From the NCBI RefSeq assembly GCF_003663885.1, contig NZ_RCCE01000004.1:310001-374000 (forward strand): a stretch of 64,000 nt of DNA. Direction: 5' to 3'. The notes below the pieces were generated by a model. That model ran no database searches. It was not told the origin of the DNA and saw only the letters and a program-made list of their open reading frames with translations. Positions 1 to 10,958 of the stretch are shown in pieces. Source of the DNA: Litoreibacter meonggei. GTDB taxonomy: Bacteria > Pseudomonadota > Alphaproteobacteria > Rhodobacterales > Rhodobacteraceae. Every line of letters starts with the position of its first letter. Position 1 is the first letter of the stretch. The position numbers and the translations under genes are program-made.

Positions 1-639
1 CTGACGCGCGGCGTTGGCAAGGTGATCATCGCCACGGATCACGTGGGTCACGCCCATATCGTGATCGTCAACAACCACGGCAAGCATATATACGGGGCTA
101 CCGTCCGAGCGGAGCAAAACCATGTCGTCCAGCGCGTCTGCCTTCCATGTCACGTCGCCCTGCACAGCGTCTTGAATGGTGATTTCACCCTCTTGCGGCG
201 CTTTGATCCGAATGACGAAGGGGGCATCGGGATGGTCCCCCGCAGCCACATCACGCCATGGCGAGCGGAACAAAGTCGAGCGCCCCTCTGCCCGCGCGGC
301 TTCGCGAAATGCCTCAATCTCGTCTTGTGTCGAGAAGCATTTATATGCCGTTCCCGATGCCAGCATTTCTTGCGCAACAGCGGCATGGCGGTCGGCGCTT
401 TCAAATTGGCTAACAGCGTCGCCGTCCCAATCAAGCCCTAACCAAGTCAGCCCATCCAGAATGGCTTGTGTGGCCTCGGGCGTATAGCGCGCGCGGTCTG
501 TATCCTCGATCCGGAGCAGAAACTTCCCTCCGCGACCGCGCGCATAGAGCCAGTTGAACAACGCCGTGCGTGCGCCGCCAATATGCAGGTAGCCGGTTGG
601 AGACGGGGCGAAGCGGGTGACCAAAGGGGCGTCTGTCAT
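1..639 (-). CDS. gltX: Glutamyl-tRNA synthetase, N-terminal part (cut by window edge)
   Basis: Class I aminoacyl-tRNA synthetase that charges tRNA-Glu with glutamate in the cytoplasm. The frame starts with ATG at 639 and stays open to the window edge, giving the first 213 residues of a protein that usually has about 440-480. The start reads [20 protein letters not shown], the family's opening with the HIGH-type ATP-binding signature ([12 protein letters not shown]). Further on, [11 protein letters not shown] and [14 protein letters not shown] are GluRS active-site motifs. The KMSKR loop and anticodon-binding domain lie outside the window. The gene is divergent from comEC, with 100 bases between them. 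The family call is secure; whether this copy is GltX1 or GltX2 cannot be decided from this fragment. Confidence 0.95.
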   Translation of the reverse strand, partial: MTDAPLVTRFAPSPTGYLHIGGARTALFNWLYARGRGGKFLLRIEDTDRARYTPEATQAILDGLTWLGLDWDGDAVSQFESADRHAAVAQEMLASGTAYKCFSTQDEIEAFREAARAEGRSTLFRSPWRDVAAGDHPDAPFVIRIKAPQEGEITIQDAVQGDVTWKADALDDMVLLRSDGSPVYMLAVVVDDHDMGVTHVIRGDDHLANAARQ

Positions 640-739
640 AGGGTGTTTAACCTTTTGGAAAGTATGTTCGGGCAGGCTCTGCCCACAAAGGCTGGAGCAA
701 TTTGGCGGGCCTATTTGCGCTCAGGTTTAGGCAATCGCG

Positions 740-2863
740 GTGATGGAGACAAGAGCAGGTGACGTCGGGCGACCGCCCATATTGGCAGCCATTTCTTTGG
801 CGATCTCGACAACATTCGCGCGCCAGCAATCCCATCTGTTTCCTTGGGTGCCCGTTTGTTTCGGATCTGGTGTCGGGGGCTATTTCAGCATCGCGTCCGA
901 GCCGGACTGGCGTCACTTAGCTGCATCATCGGCATTCATCTGCACGCTGTGGCTATTGGCCATTCTTTTCGACCGGCACAGGGCGTGCTGGATCTCGATG
1001 ACATTATGGGTGCTGAGTTTGGCGCTTGGCGGGGCCACTATAGCAAGCATTCGGGCAAATGAGGTGGCGGCGCCCGTTCTGTCCTATCGCTACTATGGCC
1101 CTATAGAGGGGCGCATCGTGTCCATCGACAAATCCGCGTCAGAAAAGACGCGCCTGACACTCGATCAGGTAAGACTTTCGCACGTGGCGCCTCACCGCAC
1201 ACCAATCCGCGCGCGAATTTCGCTTCACGGGCCAGATTTGGGGTTCAACTTCGTGCCGGGTGACGTCGTTATGACGACAGGGCATCTGGGTCCGCCCGCT
1301 GGCCCCGTTGAGCCGGGCGGTTTCGATTTCCAGCGCCACCTTTGGTTTCAGCAGCTAGGCGCGCTAGGATATACACGTAACCCGACACTTCGTTTGGCTC
1401 CGGCATCTGACAATATCGACGCGCCATCACTCCGGCTCTACAAGTTTCGATTATTACTATCCAATGCAATCAAGCTCCGTATGGCAGAACAAGAAGGCCC
1501 CTTTGCCGCAGCAATTATTACAGGCGACAGATCAGATCTCGATCCGGCGTTGCTCGACGCGCTCAGGGCTTCGAATTTGGCACATCTCTTGGCGATATCT
1601 GGCCTCCATATGGGGCTTTTGACAGGGGCCGTTTTTGCAATGATCCGCTTCGCGCTTGCGGCCATTCCCCAACTGGCGGTCCGACTTCCCATCCGCAAGA
1701 TTGCCGCCATTTGCGCCTTCATCGCTGCGGTTTTGTACCTTGGCGTATCTGGCGCGAATGTCGCGACCCAACGGGCCTTTATCATGGTCTCCGTCATGCT
1801 GTTAGCGGTCTGTGTGGAACGGTCCGCGCTGTCGCTCAGGGCGGTCGCGATAGCTGCGTTCCTCGTGTTGTTGACTTCACCGGAGGCGCTGGTCGGTCCC
1901 GGGTTCCAGATGTCCTTTGCCGCCACAACAGCGTTGGTCGCTGTGTTTGCGGTGATCCGCGACAAAGGTATGTTCGTGGTACTCCCCAAGTTTCTCAATG
2001 CGGCTGTGACATTGCTGTTGTCGTCGTTTATCGCGGGTGTGGCGACGGCCCCTTTCGGGGCGGCACATTTCAACCAACTCTCCCATTACGGTCTACTCGC
2101 AAACTTGCTGTCGGTCCCCGTTATGGGTCTGATCGTAATGCCCGGAGCACTTTTAGCGGGCGGCCTCACGCCACTAGGGTTGGAGGGGGTTGGGCTCTGG
2201 ATCATGGAGCTAGGCATAACATGGATATTGCGAGTAGCTGAGTTTGTGGCCGACCTTGACGGCAGCACGCGTGCGATCGTCGCGCCGGGGCCTTGGGTTC
2301 TTCCGTTGATTGCATTTGGTGGACTGATGCTTTGCATCTGGCAAGGGGCGGGGCGGCTCTTTGGGCTTGCACCGATTTGCGTGGCAGTCATTCTTTGGCA
2401 AGGCGTCGAGCGTCCAACAGCGCTGATATCCGAAACGGGTCGTCTGATCGGGGTTCTGCAGAACGGTCAACGTGCCTTGAACAAACCGAAAGGCGACGGT
2501 TTTTCCGCGCGGGTCTGGCTGGAAAACGACGGCGATCCCGCGGATCAGATGCAGGCCGCACAGCGGGCGGATTTTTCGGCTAACTATCTGCGCACGGATA
2601 TTGCGGGGAACACGCTTGTGTTCAACGCTGCCAATCCGAAAACAATCGACATTGAAGCCGCATGCTCGAAAAACGATTTTGTCATTTTGCCTCGCGTGGA
2701 TGTACCCTTGCCCAAGGGATGCACCGGATGGAATGCAGTTGATTTTGCCGATGGCGGCGCGGTCGCGATCTACGCGACGGATACCGGCCTTACATATGAA
2801 AACAGCCGATCGCGGCAAGGCAATCGGCTGTGGGTTTCAAAATCGCAAAGACGCGGTCAGTAA
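740..2863 (+). CDS. comEC: ComEC/Rec2 family DNA-uptake channel protein
   Basis: Predicted inner-membrane channel that carries single-stranded DNA into the cytoplasm during natural transformation. The protein has about 707 residues. After a short N-terminal segment come hydrophobic helices (about residues 40-110), a soluble OB-like region (about 115-230) and the multi-helix ComEC_N core. The core contains the conserved run [15 protein letters not shown] near residue 280. The C-terminal part (about 560-707) is short and shows no metallo-beta-lactamase HXHXDH motif, so the nuclease-like domain of longer ComEC proteins seems to be missing; this is common in alphaproteobacteria. The start is GTG at 740 or ATG at 743. 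The 3' end overlaps the lexA 3' end by 7 bases, tail to tail. No other competence genes are in the window, so actual competence is unproven. Confidence 0.9.
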   Translation: MMETRAGDVGRPPILAAISLAISTTFARQQSHLFPWVPVCFGSGVGGYFSIASEPDWRHLAASSAFICTLWLLAILFDRHRACWISMTLWVLSLALGGATIASIRANEVAAPVLSYRYYGPIEGRIVSIDKSASEKTRLTLDQVRLSHVAPHRTPIRARISLHGPDLGFNFVPGDVVMTTGHLGPPAGPVEPGGFDFQRHLWFQQLGALGYTRNPTLRLAPASDNIDAPSLRLYKFRLLLSNAIKLRMAEQEGPFAAAIITGDRSDLDPALLDALRASNLAHLLAISGLHMGLLTGAVFAMIRFALAAIPQLAVRLPIRKIAAICAFIAAVLYLGVSGANVATQRAFIMVSVMLLAVCVERSALSLRAVAIAAFLVLLTSPEALVGPGFQMSFAATTALVAVFAVIRDKGMFVVLPKFLNAAVTLLLSSFIAGVATAPFGAAHFNQLSHYGLLANLLSVPVMGLIVMPGALLAGGLTPLGLEGVGLWIMELGITWILRVAEFVADLDGSTRAIVAPGPWVLPLIAFGGLMLCIWQGAGRLFGLAPICVAVILWQGVERPTALISETGRLIGVLQNGQRALNKPKGDGFSARVWLENDGDPADQMQAAQRADFSANYLRTDIAGNTLVFNAANPKTIDIEAACSKNDFVILPRVDVPLPKGCTGWNAVDFADGGAVAIYATDTGLTYENSRSRQGNRLWVSKSQRRGQ

Positions 2864-3543
2864 GAGCGGATCAATCCCACCAAACGCCCCTGAACCTTGA
2901 CCATATTGTCCGGCAGTACGCGGGTTTCATAGGCAGAGTTCGCAGGCTCCAACGCGATGGAGGAGCCGTGACGCCGGAACCGTTTCAACGTGGCTTCCTG
3001 ATCTTCGACCAATGCCACAACGATATCCCCGTTATTGGCGGTGATCTGCTCACGGATAACAACAACGTCACCGTCATTGATGCCTGCTTCGATCATCGAG
3101 TCGCCCTTCACCTCTAACGCGTAATGATGTCCGCTTCCTGCGAGCATGGAGCCCGGGACGGCCACATGATGGGAGACCTCGCTGATTGCTTCAATCGGAG
3201 TACCAGCGGCGATGCGACCCATAACAGGCAACTCCAACGCATGAACACCTTCCAGAGCCATCGCCTTAGGGTTTGCTGCAGGTCGGTCGCCTTCAATCAC
3301 ACGTGGTCTGAAGCCGTTGCCTTCCATTGCATCGGGAAGCTTCACAATCTCTAGCGCACGCGCCTTGTGTGCCAGACGTTGGATGAAGCCACGCTCCTCC
3401 AGCGCCGTAATCAGGCGGTGAATGCCGGACTTGGAACGCAAATCCAGCGCATCCTTCATTTCGTCAAACGAGGGCGGAACCCCGTCACGTTGAATACGAC
3501 CATGGATGAATTTCAACAGGTCCAGCTGTTTCTTCGTCAGCAT
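2857..3543 (-). CDS. lexA: LexA SOS repressor / self-cleaving protease
   Basis: Repressor of DNA-damage genes that cleaves itself when RecA is activated. The 228-residue protein has an N-terminal winged helix-turn-helix (about 1-65, with [27 protein letters not shown]) and a C-terminal S24 peptidase domain. The Ala-Gly cleavage bond is visible at about A113-G114 in GRIAAGTP, the catalytic serine at about 149 in KGDSMIEAG, and the lysine at about 187 in EATLKRF. It is the last gene of the minus-strand trpGDC-moaC-moeA-lexA run, 83 bases after moeA. A LexA-type box sits in that gap, so it probably has its own self-regulated promoter. Confidence 0.97.
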   Translation of the reverse strand: MLTKKQLDLLKFIHGRIQRDGVPPSFDEMKDALDLRSKSGIHRLITALEERGFIQRLAHKARALEIVKLPDAMEGNGFRPRVIEGDRPAANPKAMALEGVHALELPVMGRIAAGTPIEAISEVSHHVAVPGSMLAGSGHHYALEVKGDSMIEAGINDGDVVVIREQITANNGDIVVALVEDQEATLKRFRRHGSSIALEPANSAYETRVLPDNMVKVQGRLVGLIRSY

Positions 3544-3594
3544 CGGCTCAGAACTCCCTGATGGCGGCGCATTTTTTGCGCCATGTTCTCCGAT

Positions 3595-3609
3595 GTTCTA
3601 CCGCTGTTC
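3595..3609 (-). promoter_or_regulatory. LexA (SOS) box upstream of lexA
   Basis: The plus strand reads GTTC-N7-GTTC (GTTC at 3595-3598 and 3606-3609), the direct-repeat SOS box known for Rhodobacter and other alphaproteobacteria. It lies 52 bases upstream of the lexA start, as expected for autoregulation. A third GTTC at 3585-3588 is spaced by only 6 bases and so does not make a second canonical box. Confidence 0.8.
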
Positions 3610-3626
3610 TTGTTTTGTGTCAACGC

Positions 3627-4799
3627 CTAGAGCGTGATGACCTGAACGCGATCACCCTCGTCGCGTGCTGGATCACCCGGCGGGCGCACGATCAACGCGT
3701 TGGCACAAGCCAGTACAGTAAGCAGGGAGCTATCTTGCCGCTCAAAGGATTTCACCGCGCCATCCTCTGTGATCGCACGCATATAATGTTCGCGTTGGCT
3801 GTTCGCGCCCAGCGGTGCGGCCAAAGGCAGGGTGATCCGCATGCGAGGGCCAGCGGGTAGACCGAGGAAACGGTCTAGCAGCGGCTTGATGAACACCTCG
3901 CCACAAACCATCGAGGAGACAGGGTTTCCCGGTAGACCGATCATCGCCATCTGGCCAATGCGCCCCGCCATCAGCGGCTTTCCGGGCCGCATCGCGACTT
4001 TATAGAACTGGCGTTCAAGTCCTAAGTTCCCGGCGACGTCGGCCACGATATCATGATCTCCAACCGACGCACCGCCGATGGTCACCAACAGGTCCGCGCC
4101 CTCTGCCAGCGACAGCGCCATTTCCAACGAGGAAGGCGTATCTTTCGCAATGGGCAAAAGTCGCGTTTCGGCGCCAGCGCTGCGGAACATCGCCGCAAGA
4201 CCAAGCGAGTTCGAGGCGATAATCTGGTCATCACGTGGTGTTTCCCCGGGGCTGACCAGTTCGTCTCCGGTGGCGATGATAGCCACCACGGGGCGGCGGC
4301 GCACGGGAACCCGCGCCACGTTCATCGAGGCCAGAAGCGCAATGTCGGACGGGCCCAGACGGCGCGGGGCCGTGATCACGTCACCCGTTTTGAAATCCCC
4401 ACCCGCAGGGCGTACATGGCGGCCCGTGTCGAGGGTGCCTTGCAGCACCACAACATCGCCGTCTCGGGTGACGTCTTCTTGGATGACAACCCGTTCTGCG
4501 CCTTCTGGCATGGGCGCGCCGGTAAATATCCGAACAGTTTGACCCGCGCCGACCACCCCGTCAAAGCGGTGTCCTGCGGCAGCTTCGCCGATTACTGTGA
4601 ATTGGTCTCCCTCGAACACGTCGGTGGTTGAAACTGCGTAACCATCCATCGCAGAGGCCGAGAACGGAGGCTGATTGCGCGTCGCGGCCACGTCCTGGGC
4701 CAGCACACGACCATCGGCTTCAGCAAGGGAAACCAGTTCCACATCAAGGGGTGACCCAAGTTTCAGAACCGCTGACAGAGCCTCGGCAACCGAGATCAT
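3627..4799 (-). CDS. moeA: Molybdopterin molybdenumtransferase MoeA
   Basis: Cytoplasmic enzyme that inserts molybdate into adenylylated molybdopterin in the last step of Mo-cofactor synthesis. The 390-residue protein has the MoeA N-terminal region ([17 protein letters not shown], about 40-56), the MoCF-binding domain (VGASVGDHD-type signature near residue 245, and [11 protein letters not shown] near 297) and a C-terminal barrel. The length is normal. It overlaps moaC by 4 bases (ATGA), so the two are translationally coupled and act in one pathway. Molybdoenzymes themselves are not in this window. Confidence 0.95.
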   Translation of the reverse strand: MISVAEALSAVLKLGSPLDVELVSLAEADGRVLAQDVAATRNQPPFSASAMDGYAVSTTDVFEGDQFTVIGEAAAGHRFDGVVGAGQTVRIFTGAPMPEGAERVVIQEDVTRDGDVVVLQGTLDTGRHVRPAGGDFKTGDVITAPRRLGPSDIALLASMNVARVPVRRRPVVAIIATGDELVSPGETPRDDQIIASNSLGLAAMFRSAGAETRLLPIAKDTPSSLEMALSLAEGADLLVTIGGASVGDHDIVADVAGNLGLERQFYKVAMRPGKPLMAGRIGQMAMIGLPGNPVSSMVCGEVFIKPLLDRFLGLPAGPRMRITLPLAAPLGANSQREHYMRAITEDGAVKSFERQDSSLLTVLACANALIVRPPGDPARDEGDRVQVITL

Positions 4800-5278
4800 C
4801 CGCGCTTGGCCTCGAACAGTCCAGACTTGCCACCGTCTTTAAGAACAAGTCGTATGTCGCAGATTTCCATGGTTTTTTCGGCGGCCTTAACCATATCGTA
4901 GATCGTCAGCGCAGCCGTCGATACCGCAGTCAGCGCCTCCATCTCGACGCCGGTCTGTCCGGTGGTCTTGACCGTTGCTTCAATACGGATACCTGGCAAA
5001 GAGGCATCAGGAGTTAAGTCCAGTGCGACCTTGGTGATGGGCAAAGGATGACATAGCGGGATCAGTTCAGAGCATTTCTTCGCCCCCATAATGCCCGCCA
5101 GCCGAGCCACGCCCAACACATCGCCCTTCTTGGCACGACCTTCGGTGATCAGCGCAAAAGTCTCGGGCTGCATCTTCACACAACCTTCGGCTACCGCAAC
5201 GCGCGAGGTCACTGCCTTGTCGGACACATCCACCATATGAGCATGGCCATCACCGTCGAAATGGGTCAGCTCCGCCAT
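4796..5278 (-). CDS. moaC: Cyclic pyranopterin monophosphate synthase MoaC
   Basis: Acts with MoaA to turn GTP into cyclic pyranopterin monophosphate, the first step of molybdenum-cofactor synthesis. The 160-residue protein is full length. It carries the family signatures [17 protein letters not shown] (about 77-93) and [21 protein letters not shown], which hold the active-site residues, followed by the conserved end KDGGKSG. Its ATG directly follows the trpC stop codon with no gap, and its 3' end overlaps moeA by 4 bases, so it sits inside the trp-moa operon. Confidence 0.96.
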   Translation of the reverse strand: MAELTHFDGDGHAHMVDVSDKAVTSRVAVAEGCVKMQPETFALITEGRAKKGDVLGVARLAGIMGAKKCSELIPLCHPLPITKVALDLTPDASLPGIRIEATVKTTGQTGVEMEALTAVSTAALTIYDMVKAAEKTMEICDIRLVLKDGGKSGLFEAKRG

Positions 5279-6094
5279 TTAAAGACCGCCGGTCATTGGT
5301 TTATCGCTCAGGATATGGCGTGTGGCCGCGGTGACGTCTTCTTGACGCATCAAGCTTTCGCCGATCAGGAAACAACGTGCGCCATAGCGGGCTAGATCGG
5401 ACAAATCCGTCGGCTCGAACAAACCGCTTTCGGCCACGATCAATTTGTCTTCAGGCACCTGTCGCGCCAGTTTTCGCGTTGTATCCAACGTCACGTCAAA
5501 CGTGTGCAGATCGCGATTGTTGATCCCCAAAAGAGTACTTTTCAGCGACAGAGCACGTTGAAGTTCCGCGTCATTGTGGACTTCGACCAACACATCCATG
5601 CCAAGTCGGATGGCCGTATCTTCCAGTTCAAGGGCAAGGCTGTAGTCAACCGAGGCCATGATGATCAGGATGCAATCGGCCCCAAGCGCGCGAGATTCGA
5701 TGACTTGATAGGGGTCATACAGGAAATCCTTGCGGAGCACGGGCAAGTCGCAGGCGTCGCGGGCCTGCATCAGATATTCGTCAGCACCCTGGAAAGAGGG
5801 GGTGTCTGTCAGAATGCTCAAGCAGGTGGCACCACCGTCCGCGTAGGCTTTGGCCAGCGCGGGCACGTCAAAATCGTCACGGATCACGCCTTTGGACGGG
5901 CTGGCTTTCTTGATCTCGGCAATCAACCCGTAGCCGCTGATAGCAGCCTCCGTCAGTGCATCGGCAAAGCCGCGCGGGGCAGGGGCGTTGGCCGCATCGC
6001 TCTCCAAGTCTGCGAGGCTGCGTGCCGCCTTGCGCTCGGCGACCTCTTCCAGCTTGTAGGCTTTGATCTTTTCCAGAACGGTTGGGGTGGTCAT
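5279..6094 (-). CDS. trpC: Indole-3-glycerol phosphate synthase
   Basis: TIM-barrel enzyme of tryptophan synthesis; it closes the indole ring of CdRP to give indole-3-glycerol phosphate. The 271-residue protein shows the N-terminal [14 protein letters not shown] helix, the active-site strand [14 protein letters not shown] (about 55-68), [21 protein letters not shown] and ESGLF. The length matches a stand-alone TrpC not fused to TrpF. It overlaps trpD by 4 bases and abuts moaC. Confidence 0.97.
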   Translation of the reverse strand: MTTPTVLEKIKAYKLEEVAERKAARSLADLESDAANAPAPRGFADALTEAAISGYGLIAEIKKASPSKGVIRDDFDVPALAKAYADGGATCLSILTDTPSFQGADEYLMQARDACDLPVLRKDFLYDPYQVIESRALGADCILIIMASVDYSLALELEDTAIRLGMDVLVEVHNDAELQRALSLKSTLLGINNRDLHTFDVTLDTTRKLARQVPEDKLIVAESGLFEPTDLSDLARYGARCFLIGESLMRQEDVTAATRHILSDKPMTGGL

Positions 6095-7110
6095 TCGGCC
6101 TCCGAAGTCAGTTTTGCCAGTGCGTCTACTTTTGCTTTTGCCGCCCCACTGTCGATGCTGACGCGAGCCATGTCCACACCTTCACGCAAGTTCGCAGCTT
6201 TGTCAGCGACGACCAAAGCCGCAGCCGAATTCAACAATACAGCGTCGCGATAGGCCGAGGCCTCGCCAAGCAAAAGCGCGCCAAAGGCCACGGCGTTTTC
6301 CGAAGGCGTTCCTCCCAGAATATCCTCGAACGGGTGGGGCGTCAGGCCCGCATCTTCCGGGGCGATCTCCATGTCATGCACTGAGCCGTTTTCCAACACC
6401 GCCACCTTGGATGGTGCCGAGATTGCCAGTTCATCCGTCCCATCGCCGCCATGCACCAGCCAAGCTTTTTCCGAGCCTAGCGCCAGCAGCGTTTCTGCCA
6501 TCGGACGGATCAACTCTGCCGAAAACGCGCCTGTCAGTTGTCGTTTGACGCCTGCCGGATTGGTTAGCGGGCCAAGAATATTAAAGATGGTGCGCGTCCC
6601 AAGCTCCGCACGGGTTGGCATCACGTGGGCAATCGCAGGGTGGTGCATAGGGGCCATCATGAAGCCGATGCCAATCTCGGAAATGGCGCGGCTGACCACA
6701 TCGGCCCCGACCATGACATTGATTCCCATCGCACCCAGAGCGTCCGCAGCACCGGATTTTGACGACAGGTTCCGGTTGCCATGCTTGGCAACGACCACGC
6801 CTGCGCCCGCGACCACAAACGCCGTAGCGGTGGAGATATTCAACGTCCCCTTGCCGTCGCCGCCCGTGCCAACAATGTCCATGGCACCCTTCGGCGCCAC
6901 GACCGGGTGACACTTGGACCGCATCACTGCCGCCGCCGCGGCGTATTCTTCGACCGTTTCACCACGGGTGCGCAATGCCATCAAGAAGCCACCAATCTGG
7001 CTGGGTGTCGCACGTCCTTCAAACAACGCTTGAAACGCGACTTCAGCTTCGGCGCGGGTCAAAGGGCGTTCGGCGGAAATTCCGATAAGGGGCTTGAGGG
7101 TGTCGCTCAT
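6091..7110 (-). CDS. trpD: Anthranilate phosphoribosyltransferase
   Basis: Transfers phosphoribose from PRPP to anthranilate in the second step of tryptophan synthesis. The 339-residue protein shows the PRPP-binding loop [17 protein letters not shown] (about 78-94), the metal- and substrate-binding run [21 protein letters not shown], and GLGTRT-like [17 protein letters not shown]. The length is normal. It overlaps trpG upstream and trpC downstream by 4 bases each, so three enzymes of the pathway are translationally coupled. Confidence 0.97.
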   Translation of the reverse strand: MSDTLKPLIGISAERPLTRAEAEVAFQALFEGRATPSQIGGFLMALRTRGETVEEYAAAAAVMRSKCHPVVAPKGAMDIVGTGGDGKGTLNISTATAFVVAGAGVVVAKHGNRNLSSKSGAADALGAMGINVMVGADVVSRAISEIGIGFMMAPMHHPAIAHVMPTRAELGTRTIFNILGPLTNPAGVKRQLTGAFSAELIRPMAETLLALGSEKAWLVHGGDGTDELAISAPSKVAVLENGSVHDMEIAPEDAGLTPHPFEDILGGTPSENAVAFGALLLGEASAYRDAVLLNSAAALVVADKAANLREGVDMARVSIDSGAAKAKVDALAKLTSEAE

Positions 7111-7700
7111 GCCGCCACTCCTGCCTTGCCGGGCAAGACATCAAGGAAATTTTGCAGCATTTGATGCCCGTGTTGCGAGGCGATGCTCTCGGGGTGAAAC
7201 TGAACACCATGGATCGGCAATTCGCGGTGTTGCAGCCCCATGATCGTTCCGTCTTCCAATGTCGCGGTGACCTCCAGACAATCGGGCAGGCTGTCGCGGT
7301 CCACCACCAACGAGTGGTAGCGCGTGGCCTCGAACGGCGAGGGCAGGTCTTTGAACACGCTTTTCCCGTCATGGACATAGCTGCCCATCTTGCCATGCAC
7401 GATCTCGGAATGGCGCACGACCTTGCCACCAAAGGCCTCGCCAATCGTCTGATGCCCAAGGCACACGCCAAACAACGGGGTTTTGGTCTCCGCAGCAGCC
7501 GCCGTCAGCGCCAGACAAATACCCGCGTCACTCGGCGTTTTGGGGCCGGGGCTCAGGACAATGCCGCGCGCGTTCATGGCCATTGCGGCCTGCACATCAA
7601 TCGCGTCGTTGCGGACAACTTTTACGTCAGCCCCCAATTCGCCGAAGAAATGCACCAGATTATAGGTGAAACTGTCGTAATTATCGATCAATAGCAGCAT
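7107..7700 (-). CDS. trpG: Anthranilate synthase component II (glutamine amidotransferase)
   Basis: Class I glutamine amidotransferase that supplies ammonia to TrpE for making anthranilate from chorismate. It has 197 residues from ATG at 7700. The frame extends to a GTG at 7733, but homologues begin [14 protein letters not shown], and an AAAGGGCA stretch lies just upstream of 7700. The catalytic triad is visible: Cys80 in LFGVCLGHQ, and His169 and Glu171 in VQFHPES. It is the first gene of the trpGDC-moaC-moeA-lexA run. The matching trpE is a separate gene about 1.8 kb away on the same strand. Confidence 0.95.
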   Translation of the reverse strand: MLLLIDNYDSFTYNLVHFFGELGADVKVVRNDAIDVQAAMAMNARGIVLSPGPKTPSDAGICLALTAAAAETKTPLFGVCLGHQTIGEAFGGKVVRHSEIVHGKMGSYVHDGKSVFKDLPSPFEATRYHSLVVDRDSLPDCLEVTATLEDGTIMGLQHRELPIHGVQFHPESIASQHGHQMLQNFLDVLPGKAGVAA

Positions 7701-7884
7701 CAACTTGCCCTTTGTTTCGAAAGGGCTTTCCACAGCCTTCCGTGTAGCTCTATAAATGCCCAGAGCTGCGTGCCGGGGTCAAGGCCGCTTATCTAGGCCC
7801 CCCTATATCAAACGGGCGAAAAGCCTCGTAATCTGCGCACGCTCAGGGGTAAAAACGACAATTGGTCGGGCGAGGATCAGAACG
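7701..7884. promoter_or_regulatory. Divergent promoter region trpG / DUF610 gene
   Basis: A 184-base gap between divergent genes must hold promoters for both the trpGDC operon and the DUF610 gene. I see no leader peptide rich in Trp codons and no terminator-like hairpin, so a trp attenuator is not supported here. Specific -35/-10 elements could not be assigned with confidence. Confidence 0.4.
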
Positions 7885-9426
7885 ATGGGCAAAGGTATAG
7901 GCGCGGGTATAGTGTCAGGTGGGTTTGTGGGCGTGGTCGTTATGTCCATACTGTCCCTCTATGCGCCGCTTCCGCAAGACAGAATAGACGCAGCACCAAA
8001 GCTGGAGGTCGAGACGACCCAGCCAGAAGCCGTCGCCCCCGAAAACGTAGAGAGCAGTGCTGCGCCCCAAGCGGACACCGCCCCCAAAGTCACTCCCAGC
8101 ACGGACGCCAGCGACACAGTCACAGCGGTCGTCGAAAGCACTACTGCATCCGAAGCATCACCCCTTGATATCCCCGAAACACAGCAAGATGCGCCCGTCG
8201 TGCAATCCGAAGCGCCACAGCTCGACACCAACATCGCCACAGACACTGACAGCCCTACTGCCGAGATTGCGACTTCCGACGCGCAGGTCGCGCAGCTTAT
8301 TCCGCAAGCCCCCGCCGTACAGCCCGAGGGCAATGACGAAATCATCATCGCCAGCGCGGACCCGTCACCTGCACCTGTCGCTCAAGTTCAAACTGGGGTT
8401 CAAGCTCCGGCGGTTGAAGCCTCGCCAAATGTCGAGGCCAGCACTGACACGACCTCGCCATCCGTCCAGCCTTCTGAACTAACCTCGCCAACAGTGGTCG
8501 GAACGGAACAAACTGCGGACATTGACGCCCCCGTGCTCCCACGCGTAACGAGCTTGCCAACCATCGGTGATCCGCAACAAGACCCTGTCGAGGTCGCCTC
8601 TGCCGACACGCCCATCACCTTGCCGCAGGTGAATTCCGGGGTCGTCACCAATCGGCTTCCCAGTGTGGGCGGCTCAAGCACGCTGATCACGACAGCTCCG
8701 GAAGAGGCCGCACCCGAAGCGGTTGCGGTTGACCCCGCCGAGCTTGGCGCGTTGCGCGCCTTTAGCACCAAGGTCGAGGGCACCGAGGGCAAAACGCTGT
8801 TCGGGGTCATCTTGATAGACAGTGGCGAAGACGGCATCCCACGCGATGACCTGATGGAGCTTTCCGTCCCGGTGACCATAGCAATTGATCCTACGGCAAA
8901 AGACGCTGCCCGCATCATGGCCGACTACCGCCAAGCAGGGATGGAGGTCATTGTGATCGCCAACGAATTGCCGACAGCATCCTCGCCCAGCGATGTGGCC
9001 GTCGCCGTTGAGGCCTATTTTGCCATTCTCAACGAATCTGTCGGCATATTGGACCCGCTCGACGCGCGCATTCAATCCAACAGGACGCTGCTCCAGCCGG
9101 TGCTTGGCGCGATCCGCAATAGCGGCCATGGATTGGTAACTTACGATCGCGGCCTGAACACCGCGCAACAGGCGGCCCGCCGCGAGGATATTCCTGCGGC
9201 TACCGTGTTCCGCGTGCTGGACGCCGATCTGGAAGAAAGCCCCAAGATCAAACGCTATCTGGACCGCGCAGCCTTTAACGCCAACCGTGACGGATCTGTC
9301 GTCGTGGTGGGGCGCAGCTACCCCGAAACGGTGAAAGCAATCGTGGAGTGGGTGCTGGAAAAGAAAGAGGCGGGCATCGCGATGGTGCCGGTCTCTTCGG
9401 TGATGCTGGCGGATGAGGCCTCCTAA
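7885..9426 (+). CDS. Divergent polysaccharide deacetylase family protein (DUF610)
   Basis: Membrane-anchored envelope protein of the divergent polysaccharide deacetylase (YibQ-like) family; no enzyme activity is established. From ATG at 7885 it has 513 residues: one N-terminal membrane helix (about 3-25), a long Ala/Pro/Thr/Ser/Glu-rich linker (about 30-275) that should be disordered and periplasmic, and a folded C-terminal domain (about 300-513). The frame is open upstream to 7756, but that extension is basic and unlike the family, so I place the start just before the helix. The C-terminal domain carries the family pattern LFGVILIDSGEDG, VTIAIDPTAKDAARI, GLVTYDRGLN and SVVVVGRSYPETV. The gene sits between trpG and trpE, convergent with trpE. 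Confidence 0.85.
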   Translation: MGKGIGAGIVSGGFVGVVVMSILSLYAPLPQDRIDAAPKLEVETTQPEAVAPENVESSAAPQADTAPKVTPSTDASDTVTAVVESTTASEASPLDIPETQQDAPVVQSEAPQLDTNIATDTDSPTAEIATSDAQVAQLIPQAPAVQPEGNDEIIIASADPSPAPVAQVQTGVQAPAVEASPNVEASTDTTSPSVQPSELTSPTVVGTEQTADIDAPVLPRVTSLPTIGDPQQDPVEVASADTPITLPQVNSGVVTNRLPSVGGSSTLITTAPEEAAPEAVAVDPAELGALRAFSTKVEGTEGKTLFGVILIDSGEDGIPRDDLMELSVPVTIAIDPTAKDAARIMADYRQAGMEVIVIANELPTASSPSDVAVAVEAYFAILNESVGILDPLDARIQSNRTLLQPVLGAIRNSGHGLVTYDRGLNTAQQAARREDIPAATVFRVLDADLEESPKIKRYLDRAAFNANRDGSVVVVGRSYPETVKAIVEWVLEKKEAGIAMVPVSSVMLADEAS

Positions 9427-9443
9427 GGCGTCAACTTCACCCT

Positions 9444-10955
9444 TCAGCCGTTCCCGCCACGCAGGAACAACCCGGCCTCTTTCGCAGCCATGCGCAGAGC
9501 TTTGGACTTGTTGACGGTTTCTTCGAATTCCGCCTCCGGGTCGCTGTCATAGACAACACCACCACCCGCTTGCACATATAGCTTGTCGTCTTTGACGACG
9601 CCCGTGCGCAGCGCGATGCAGATATCCATGTCGCCATTGGCCGAGAAATACCCGCAGCCGCCTCCATAAATGCCGCGTTTCTCCGGCTCCAACTCGTCGA
9701 TGATCTCCATCGCACGCACCTTGGGTGCACCGGACACGGTACCTGCGGGCAAACCGGACAGAAGCGCAGACAGCGCATCTTGGTCTTCGGCCAATTCACC
9801 CGTCACATTGGAAACGATGTGCATCACGTGGCTATAGCGCTCAATGATGAACTTTTCAGTAGGTGTTACCGTGCCAATCTTCGACACTTTGCCGGTGTCA
9901 TTGCGGCCAAGGTCAAGCAGCATTAGATGTTCTGCGCATTCTTTAGGATCGGCTAACAGATCGGCTTCCAGCGCGCGGTCTTCCTCCGGCGTGGTGCCGC
10001 GTTTGCGGGTGCCTGCGATCGGTCGGATTGTGACCTCGCGACCGAATACCCGCACCAGAATTTCAGGGCTGGCGCCGACAATCTGAAATCCACCCATGTT
10101 AAAGTAGAACATAAACGGTGACGGGTTGGTGCGTCGCAACGCGCGGTATAGCGAAAACGGTGGCAGCGGGAAATCCTGCGTCCAGCGTTGCGACGGAACC
10201 ACTTGAAAAATGTCACCCGCGCGGATGTATTCGCGGGCCTTCTCGACGGCGTCCAGATAACCCTGATGGGTGAAGTTTGAAACAGGCTCGGCGACGGCGG
10301 TTTCCTCGCCAAGATCACGCGCGTCGGTTGGCACCGCGCGGTCCAGATCACGCACCGCGTCCATCACCCGCTCGGCGGCTTGGGCGTAGGCCGCGCGCGC
10401 AGATAGACCACTCGACGCCCATGCAGGGCTGACAACGATCACTTCGCCTTTGACGCCGTCTACGACAGCCACGACAGAAGGTCGTTGCATCACGGCGTCA
10501 GGTAGTCCCAATGGGTCGGGGTTCACATCCGGCAAATGCTCCACCAAGCGGATCATGTCGTAGCCCAGATAGCCAAAAAGTCCGGCAGAAGCAGCTGGCA
10601 GTCCTTCCGGCAACTCAATCCGGCTCTCGGCCAGCACTTCACGCAATGCGGTCAACGGGTCGCTCGCACAGGGCTCGAACGCCTCACGGTCAAAACGGGC
10701 GGAGCGGTTCAACTCGCTTGTCTCGCCGCGGCACCGCCAGATTAGATCAGGTTTCATGCCGATAATCGAATAGCGCCCGCGCACTTCGCCGCCAGTCACC
10801 GATTCCAGCACGAAGCTGTCGGGCTGAGCCGCCGTGAGTTTCAGCATCAGTGAGACTGGCGTGTCCAGATCAGCTGCCAACCGCGTATAGACCACTTGGT
10901 TCTCGCCCGCGTCGAACCGCTTGGCGAAGTCATCATATTCAGGAAACAAGGCCAT
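9444..10955 (-). CDS. trpE: Anthranilate synthase component I
   Basis: Converts chorismate and ammonia to anthranilate, the first committed step to tryptophan. The 503-residue protein has the regulatory N-terminal domain (about 20-190, with a feedback-site LLES-like segment DSFVLESVTGGEVRGRYSIIG) and the chorismate-binding domain. The latter shows PIAGTRKRG, DLGRNDTGKVSK, GTVSGAPKVRAMEIIDELEP and YGGGCGYFS. It starts 3 bases after the ppiD stop codon, so it is probably cotranscribed with ppiD. No leader peptide or terminator directly precedes it. Confidence 0.96.
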   Translation of the reverse strand: MALFPEYDDFAKRFDAGENQVVYTRLAADLDTPVSLMLKLTAAQPDSFVLESVTGGEVRGRYSIIGMKPDLIWRCRGETSELNRSARFDREAFEPCASDPLTALREVLAESRIELPEGLPAASAGLFGYLGYDMIRLVEHLPDVNPDPLGLPDAVMQRPSVVAVVDGVKGEVIVVSPAWASSGLSARAAYAQAAERVMDAVRDLDRAVPTDARDLGEETAVAEPVSNFTHQGYLDAVEKAREYIRAGDIFQVVPSQRWTQDFPLPPFSLYRALRRTNPSPFMFYFNMGGFQIVGASPEILVRVFGREVTIRPIAGTRKRGTTPEEDRALEADLLADPKECAEHLMLLDLGRNDTGKVSKIGTVTPTEKFIIERYSHVMHIVSNVTGELAEDQDALSALLSGLPAGTVSGAPKVRAMEIIDELEPEKRGIYGGGCGYFSANGDMDICIALRTGVVKDDKLYVQAGGGVVYDSDPEAEFEETVNKSKALRMAAKEAGLFLRGGNG

Positions 10956-10958
10956 GGA

